DNA from: Ulva prolifera
Lineage: Eukaryota; Chlorophyta; Ulvophyceae; Ulvales; Ulvaceae
Assembly (NCBI GenBank): GCA_023078555.1
Contig: CM041200.1
Location: forward strand, 3,934,936-3,998,935
Length of the DNA stretch: 64,000 bases
Reading direction: 5' to 3'
Part shown: positions 57,180 through 64,000 of the stretch, piece after piece
Numbering within the stretch: position 1 is the first letter of the stretch
Layout of the letters: every line of letters starts with the position of its first letter
Translations under genes and position numbers: made by a program
Notes under the pieces: generated by a model
What the model was told of the DNA's origin: nothing
Seen by the model: the letters and a program-made list of their open reading frames with translations, nothing else
Databases searched by the model: none

Positions 57180-60150
57180 GCGGCGCCATGCAGGCATGCG
57201 CGAGGCTGGGGGGAAGGGTGGCGCAAGCCCGTGTCGCAAAGGGCTACAGACGGCATCCGTTGGAATGTAACTGCATGTGGTGTAGAGTGATCCCATGGGT
57301 GTTGTCTGTGCATGTGGGCGGGTGTGTGTTTTTCCAGCCGAAGGTGTATAGTAGGTGTGGGGATGCCCGAATGGGGCTGTGGTGTGATGGTGATGGCCGT
57401 GAGGGTTTTTCAACGCAATTTTCTGATGGCTTTAAAAGCGCACGGTTCTGGTGGGCTACTGTGACATGTGTTTGTGATGCAAAGGCCTCGGTGGCTGCCT
57501 CAGCGAGATGCTGCAGATGTGCTGTACGACAGGCGGTGCAGTGAGGAGGGGGACTTGATGGTTGATATGTGGATTCTCCGTGGAGCAGGCCACAGGTCAT
57601 GATTTTCAACGCATGTCTGCTGGGGAAGATGCGATATTCGCAATGTATTCGTGTGTGTAGGCAGGACAGCTGCATATATGGCCGCGATGGGTCCCACAGT
57701 GCGCAGCAAGGTGCATGATGGTTGCGAATGGTGACAGTTGGCTCTGATTCTCGATACATCAAGCCCCTCATGGGATATTGCTGGTCGTTCCCACAAATGC
57801 GGTGGATCTACCAAGCATCTTGCCCCCTGGGCGCGGTCATGGCTTGTGCAAGAGAATGTGTGTAGAGCATACAGCATTGTGTTGTTGGTGGACATACCCC
57901 GTATGATCCGAGAGTCACACCTGGCCTCTCATTGGGCCCTGTTGTGCTGCTGTGATTGCTTGCAACAGGCCATTGTCCAACATGGTTTCAAAACATGCAC
58001 GTCTCTGGCAAACATGACAGACGGTACGAATGGGTCTGTCAGTCCCGAACTCACCGAGACACCTTCATCACTCGCTTGCACTTGTCCAAACAGAGCTTTG
58101 GTAGCAAGTTGGTCGCACTTGCGATGCCTTACTGATTTGAAAGCCCTGTACACAGACGATTCACCTGTACGCCGGTGCCCACCGGATGTCCGCGGGGCGA
58201 TCGGTAGGCAGAACTCTGTCGTTTGCACGCTCATGCTTTAATCGGGCGACAGTGAACATCAGATGTGTGGAGAGCGGACTCGCATGCTATTTGTGTAGCA
58301 TATGGCTGGACAGCATTGTACACCAGGTCTGTGGCTGCTGTAGGAATCAGCTTCCACCGGTCATGCGCATCATGGCTCCGCATGTTTACAAGGACTCCGC
58401 AAACCAGCTTGCACAGCGTTCTGTGGTGACTTGCATGGGTCAGCTTCTGGTGTCCTCGACGGTGATGCACCATCGACACATCACAGCAGCCCGCCAACGG
58501 TGGTGACCCGCAGCGGCGCGTGGACCTCCTGGCTGCCGTCTGTGGCACCCTCCAGCTGCCACCTCAGCGCCTACACTGCACACTGAGCCCGTGTGACAAG
58601 CACAACGCTGGCCACTACTGCCGGCAGGGCGCACGTTTCAAGTCCTGTGATTCGCAAGACAACGTGTATATACCAAAGTATGTATCAAATGCCACAATCG
58701 GACGCAGTAACGTACTATTCCTAATGTAGAAATTCGAACGTGCCCTCCGCGAGAAGTTCTGCATGCCAACAGCTTGGGCAGCGCAGTTGGCTCCTCAAGG
58801 AGTGCACCCCGATACAGTTGCCGTGCGACCGACCAGCTGCCTGAGGTACATGCCAGGATGCAGCTCGGCCAGTGAGTGGATGCCGCTGCACCCAGAGATG
58901 TGAAATCGTTTAGCACCACCTTGCCTGCTGTTTGCATTCACAGTGTGTTGGGACAGGTTGGCAGAGCCGGCGCTCGCTGTCTGCACACCTTGGGTGTTTC
59001 GTAGGCAATGATGACACTGACAAGGAAGAGATGTGTTACAAGCGGTTGGGCAGTAGCAATGCGTGGCCCCAACACAGGCACCGAAGCCTGCTGCAGGCAG
59101 ACGTGCAGGTCGCAGGAGCTATGTGGCTCTACTGTAGCTTGGACTGGTCAATTGCCTGGTTGCGCACGCCGGCAGAGTGCAACACGGCATGAGGGCGCTA
59201 CAGCATAGGCTCAGAACCTCAGTGCATTGAAGGAGCAAAGGCTGCGGACTTCAGCCATGGCAATCTGGTAGTTTCGAGTCAGTGCATATGCAGCACCGCC
59301 GAGTCGCACATGTCGCGACACTGGGTCCCCCCAACTCGAAACGCCCGCGTTCCTGCGACAGTGTTGTTTACTCTCTGACGCAAGCGAGCTGACTGATTGA
59401 CCATGGTCAGGCGCATGCAATGCAAGGCTTATTAGGTAGTGTGAAATCATCCACCCTGTTTGTCAAGGCCAGAGTGGTACGCATGGCGCCTGGCAACCAT
59501 CAAGATTTGATGCATAGGCTACTTGCAGACATTGAGCTGCTCCGCCCTCCAGAAAGATGCGCTTGCTGAAGCTGAACATGTCGAAAGCAAGCTCAGCCAG
59601 TGTGCCTCAATGACATGGAGCTGGTGTACGCCCAGATCTAATGTCTTGTGGACCCGAGCGCCAGTTTGTGTCGCAAGAACGTACGGCTACGAGGTGAATT
59701 ATGTTCAATGAATACTGTAACACGCATACATGTCGTTGGCTCCTGCATGCCCGGAATATCCGCCACCTGGCAACAGTGCTCTGCACTCCAGTTGCAATGA
59801 GACAGGCCAGAAAGAATGCACACACCCAGGAGCACAGCCGTGTGACATGATGATCGACGCTTTTGTTGATGCTGACACTTAGATATGTCCATGCGGAGCT
59901 GACCTTGAAGGAAATGTGCGAAGTGTCTGTCGTGCGCACTGAGTCACTGTGGTCGCGGGAGTGGCAACCCGTGCACTGCGATGTCGGGCCTTCTCGTCGC
60001 GTGCGAGATCTGATCACAGTGCATTGCGATGGCAACGCAACATATGAAAACGAAGAGGCACAGGTTCGGCACAAGGCAATAGTGGCGGGAAGCATATCTC
60101 ATGTTGTCACTGTTGCAACTGCTCTGTTGCTGCGGTGATCCGTTGAAGAA
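57180..60150. other. Three-kilobase gap before the CDK-like kinase
   Basis: The first few hundred bases are probably antiporter 3' untranslated sequence. Around 58494-58640 a GC-richer block has an open frame with a Cys/His-rich stretch (DKHNAGHYCRQGARF), which could be an orphan exon. At about 59484-59570 a 28-codon frame (MAPGNHQDLMHRLL...) could be a first exon but has no partner that I can join. Nothing else is convincing. Confidence 0.35.
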
Positions 60151-62008
60151 ATGGCGAGCGCTCTCTCGTGTGGCCCGTTTGCACTCAACACTTCTGTGCA
60201 GCCTGAAATTCCGCCAGATGTTCCGGCAACAAGGACGATCACCGACTACAAGGACCTCAGAAAGATCGGAGCAGGTGCTTATGGCGATGTCTACTCCGGC
60301 AGAGATCCACGAAACGGGGACCTCGTTGCTCTCAAGCGCATGCAGCTATCAAATGATCCTTCGAACAAGGAGGGATTTCCTATCACGTCGCTCCGTGAAA
60401 TCATGCTGCTTTTCGCCGTGCGCGATCCCAATGTCGTCGGTTTGAGAGACGTCGTACGTGGTGCGGACCTGCACCGACTACTTCCGCATTCAAGCGCCGT
60501 CAGATCGTTATGTCTGCCTGCTGTGCGCTTTTGTGTCTTGGAGTGGGTTCCACGACAAGACGCGTTGCAGGCGACGTTTCCAACCTCTCCACATGTACGG
60601 AAATATACCTCGTCTTAGACTTCTGTGAGCACGATCTGCTGGGTATCACGAGCCGATTGAAGCTAGAAACTGTCGAGAAGATGATTCCGCTGCCGGATGT
60701 AAAAAACTACATGCACCAGTTGCTGATGGGCGTGAATGCCTTACACAAGGCTGGCGTGGTTCACCGAGATCTTAAACCAGCCAACCTCTTGGTGACCAAG
60801 CACGGTCAGATGAAAGTTGCTGATCTAGGGCTGGCCAGGTCAATGCCTGGTCCCGGCATGTCGCAAGATCTGTCACCGCAAGTGGTCACTCTGTGGTACC
60901 GGCCACTGGAAATCCTACTTGCTGGGTACGGTCACTAGATCGACTATGGCAGCATGGTAGGGCAAGCAAATGCGTCATCACGGAGTGGCGCGTCTATCGT
61001 TCTGCCATGTCAACACGAAGCTTGCACTGGCACGTGTGTGCAGGTCAGAAAGGCTGCAGTATGGCACAGAAATCGATATCTGGAGTGTGGGATGCATCTG
61101 TGCAGAGATGCTGCTATCAGCTCCGGTGTTTCTGTATGAGCAAGAGATACCACTGATCAATGCCATTGTCCGCGGCCTAGGGGTCCCGGATCCGGAGATC
61201 TGGCCCGAGGTGACAAAGCTCCAAAGCTGGGAGAGCGTTGTGAAGAAACAAGAACGGAGTGACCTTGAACAAAGCTTGTACAATCGTGTATGTCATCGAA
61301 GGCCGGTACGCTGCTTCTCCACTCCCCTGCATGTGTGGCCTCCTCATTAAGTGGAGGTTTTCACCCGCCTGAGCAGAGAGACACACCTCCAGGCCATGTC
61401 AGGGAAGGAGAAAGAAGATGTGAAGGAAATCATACAATTCATCATGAAGATGCTGAAGCTATACCCCAAGGAACGTCCAACAGCTGAGGAGCTTCTCGGC
61501 GACAAGTTTTTCACCGCCTCATCCCGTGTGGCGCCAACCCCAAATGGCAACCTGCGTGGCCTGAGGAGCGGGAACTCTCACGTCATGGCTTTTGACAAGA
61601 ATGGTGCGCTGCTTCTTGAACTCTGCGCGCTGTGTTTCTATTGCAGAGGGTCAAGCTGCCACCGTGTTCGACCAAGCATGCGTCAGTGCCGCCGATGCCG
61701 CCTCCTCAAACACATGGCACCAGCTTGTGCGATGATGCAGGGAAGCGGTCAGTCCCACCTGCACCACCTGCGCGATACTGCCCGGAGGGTATGGACCGGC
61801 GGCCAGCTGCACAGCCGCGGGCTATAACGAAGCAGGACCTTGTTCGGAGAGGCCATCCAAGCACCAACGCTCCGGCACGTGGGCAGCCGGGGGGGGCACC
61901 TGGCGCGGGGGGCACCTCCTCAGCAGGAGTGGGAAGCAAACGGAAAGTGCCTCTGCACGTGCAGCGCATGATAGACAGCAAAAAGAAGATGAAGCCAGCC
62001 GGCCGGTG
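60151..62008 (+). CDS. CDKG: PITSLRE/CDKG-type cyclin-dependent kinase
   Basis: Exons 60151..60460, 60571..60925 and 61044..61287 join in phase; a fourth (about 61381..61603) and a last one to 62008 follow with less certain joints. The kinase has IGAGAYGDVY (39-48), VALKRM with Lys62, and the PSTAIRE-helix equivalent PITSLRE (77-83), the mark of CDK11/CDKG. HRDLKPANLL, ADLGLARSM and VVTLWYR of the T-loop, and the DIWSVGCICAEML helix follow. The usual RAPE after WYR reads RPLE, an unusual change in the APE motif. The C-terminus is Pro/Gly/Ala-rich with a basic end (VQRMIDSKKKMK). CDKG kinases act with cyclin L in splicing and transcription; nuclear location is expected. The last exon can be read in two frames depending on the donor used (near 61583 or 61604), so the tail is provisional. 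Confidence 0.88.
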
Positions 62009-63660
62009 ACCAAGGCTGGCGCAGTGTGGTGGCGTTCACATGACAGTGTACCGTGAGTTCTGCGGTGAGGCTTGATGATGCGGCCCCCCTGTGCTGTTAG
62101 CTGACTAGACTGGAGGAGTGGCACTGCATTGAGATGCAGTGGTCTGCTGCTAGAGGGACTTTTGCTCATGGACTGATGCCCAAGCTGGTCAGCGCCATGG
62201 GCAGCACAGCAAATCGTCCCGGCCGTGACCAGCTATCGGGCGACTTAGATCACATGATGTGTTAACGCCGTTCGGACAGTTTGCAACAGTAGTACAGAGA
62301 CTTCAGCAAGCCATCATGGCTGCCACGTCTCGTGACTTCCAGTAGTGTATGCCAACGACCAAATGGCTATGCGGAGGTGTGTGCCGGTCTGAAATCGACC
62401 ATGCTGAGATTCGACGGCAGATGCGCACAACCACAGAGCGGGTGCAGTTGGCTCCTGTAGCCTGCCCACCTGAGTGCTTCATTCCTGCCGCAGATGCTGT
62501 TGCTTGTCACACACGCCAACCTGTGACAATGAAACAGCTTGGGACTGGCAGGCAGACGGTTTTTTTTTGGTGCACCCTTGTATCAGCCTTGCAATTACAG
62601 GACGTAATTTCGGATCACCTGGATGATTCGGGAGCATCTGGACACCATGCTAATGCTGCTGACGACCTGCAAACCCAGTAGTGCTGACCACAGTGTTTTC
62701 TGGCGGCACTATGATCTGACTGCCCGGCATGAGTTGCACTGATACATGATGGCAGATTGGCTGCTATATATACAGATTGGCTGTCATGGCTTTGAAAAGT
62801 ATAGATTGTGCACGATGTGCCACCTGAGAGAGTGCACGCTGGTGACACGGTGGCATGCTGCGGCCAGACAGGCTGTGACGAGTGCAAGCTGGAGTATCAT
62901 CAGATGTTCAATTAGTTCAGAGCAAGTATTCCAGCTGGTTACATTGCAAAAGGAATGTTGCCGGCTGCACCAGCTCGCCACTCATATCCTGTCAATCACA
63001 TACAGAAATCTACCACAAAATCTTTCTCTACAAAATTTGGACAAAACCGCATTTCCACATTAAGAAGTATGATTCCTTCCTGAGAGTGAAATTGGGTCAG
63101 AAAGTCCACTTCAACACACAGACTGACACCCTGTGCACCAGAACGACATGCACTGTTGTCAGATCGTGTTCAACACATGGTCAGCCAGCGGGATCGATGC
63201 CAAGGCTCTACACTATTGTTGCATTGTCACATCATCCATCCCATCTACCACATCATGTACAAATTCATCAATGAGACGATGCGGCATACAGCACCACGGC
63301 AGGATGCCATGTACATCTAAGCACTGCGCCATTTGCGAGTATATGCGCAGCTACCAATCTATCATTTGACCATCATCTCCCTCAGGCCTGGCCCAGTCCA
63401 ACCCGCACAAATCACAAAATCAGCCAGCATGCAGACTACGTCTAGTGGCGGCAGCCGTTCAGCCACAACTGCACACTGACCAATCACAACGCACTTGCCT
63501 ACCTCTACACGCATGATCCACAGTGCAAGCGCCACACGCTCAAGGCACCACACCCAGCTCCGCCACACCAAGATTTACACCGCCCTGACACGGCATCGCA
63601 CAGGCCCCAGCAAGCGGCCAGCACCGGCACAGCGCCGCACACCGGCTTCCAGGGCACATG
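62009..63660. other. Gap between convergent CDKG and SERC
   Basis: 1.65 kb lying between two gene ends. Open frames are short and lack motifs. Composition is less GC-rich than the exons, as expected for untranslated or intergenic DNA. No repeat or RNA gene recognised. Confidence 0.4.
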
Positions 63661-63942
63661 TCATACCTGCCGGCAGTGGCGCTCCTGGAAACTCAGCATG
63701 AAGAAGCACAGCGCATGCAGCGCCTCGTCGGGGATGCCGTTGTACATGCAGACCCGCAGGCCGCCGACACTGTGGTGGCCGGCGAGCTGGTAGAGGCCTG
63801 CGGCCTTGGCTTCCTCGATGAACAGCGCCTCCAGCGCGATGTCCCCGCCCCGGATCCGGAATGGCACGCTCGTACGGGAGCGGCACTCGGGTGCAACGTT
63901 GTTGCTGTAGAACCCGCCCGAGCTGTCCAGGATGCTGTAGAA
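63661..63942 (-). CDS. SERC: Phosphoserine aminotransferase, last exon
   Basis: The exon follows an acceptor GTGCAG at 63943-63948 (minus strand) and ends at a TGA at 63661. It encodes the C-terminal domain of PSAT: FYSILDSSGGFYSNNV, RSRTSVPFRI, LEALFIEEAKAAGLYQLAGH and SVGGLRVCMYNGIPDEAL, then a terminal helix FMLSFQERH. PSAT makes 3-phosphoserine from 3-phosphohydroxypyruvate and glutamate in the plastidic phosphorylated serine pathway, using pyridoxal phosphate. The PLP lysine and the N-terminal part lie beyond the right edge. A GTATGA at the last codons could also be a donor to a further exon, but the domain already ends at the usual place. Confidence 0.88.
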   Translation of the reverse strand, partial: FYSILDSSGGFYSNNVAPECRSRTSVPFRIRGGDIALEALFIEEAKAAGLYQLAGHHSVGGLRVCMYNGIPDEALHALCFFMLSFQERHCRQV

Positions 63943-64000
63943 CTGCACACAGCGCAACCCGTCCACCCACACCCCACATCACCCTTCCTTGGTACAGTTT

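Noticed and set aside
1-64000. tRNA, rRNA, CRISPR array or bacterial operon
   Set aside because: I looked for the T-arm GGTTCGA-type motif, for rRNA blocks and for regularly spaced repeats and found none. The intron-rich genes rule out a prokaryotic layout.

Overview
The window looks like nuclear DNA of a starch-making green alga. Every large gene is broken by many short spliceosomal introns. Two products are plastid-type: a bL17 ribosomal protein of the chloroplast lineage and a glucan, water dikinase with a transit-like N-terminus. The rest are ordinary eukaryotic housekeeping proteins. Chlorophyta, perhaps Trebouxiophyceae, is an inference from this mix and from the splice sites; nothing here fixes a species. 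Donors are dominated by GTGCG and acceptors by TGCAG, and three introns appear to use GC donors. The exon joins given below were worked out by hand: I required reading phase to be kept across each junction and the joined protein to match the family pattern.

Layout. 0.1-1.7 kb: 3' part of a Ser/Thr kinase (+). 4.7-5.5 kb: plastid bL17 (+). 6.0-6.3 kb: a tiny membrane protein (+). 6.6-8.5 kb: RPL4 (-). 9.5-11.1 kb: prolyl iminopeptidase (+). 12.7-20.5 kb: glucan, water dikinase (-). 21.3-22.9 kb: two small unknown genes (+). 23.6-26.0 kb: SLP phosphatase (+). 26.3-26.7 kb: PIG-P (-). 27.1-30.3 kb: ALKBH8 with RRM, AlkB and methyltransferase parts (+). 31.0-32.2 kb: MsrA-like gene (-). 33.5-37.9 kb: MPP10 (-). 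38.5-39.9 kb: MRT4 (-). 41.0-45.4 kb: membrane-anchored double kelch propeller (-). 45.8-46.8 kb: a non-autonomous hAT-like transposon and two large palindromes. 48.0 kb: small secreted protein (+). 50.1-57.2 kb: NhaC-type Na+/H+ antiporter (+). 60.2-62.0 kb: PITSLRE/CDKG-type kinase (+). 63.7-63.9 kb: last exon of phosphoserine aminotransferase (-).

Shared themes. Five genes serve translation: a plastid ribosomal protein (bL17), a cytosolic one (uL4), two nucleolar ribosome assembly factors next to each other (MPP10 and MRT4), and a tRNA wobble-uridine modifier (ALKBH8). Several neighbours are divergent and probably share promoters (PIGP/ALKBH8, RPL4/iminopeptidase, GWD/the 21.3 kb gene). 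The rest is central metabolism, ion transport and signalling. I found no gene cluster that looks like a new multi-gene system. The most unusual items are the transposon with its nearby palindromes, the fused ALKBH8, the 12-motif kelch protein and the splice-site bias.
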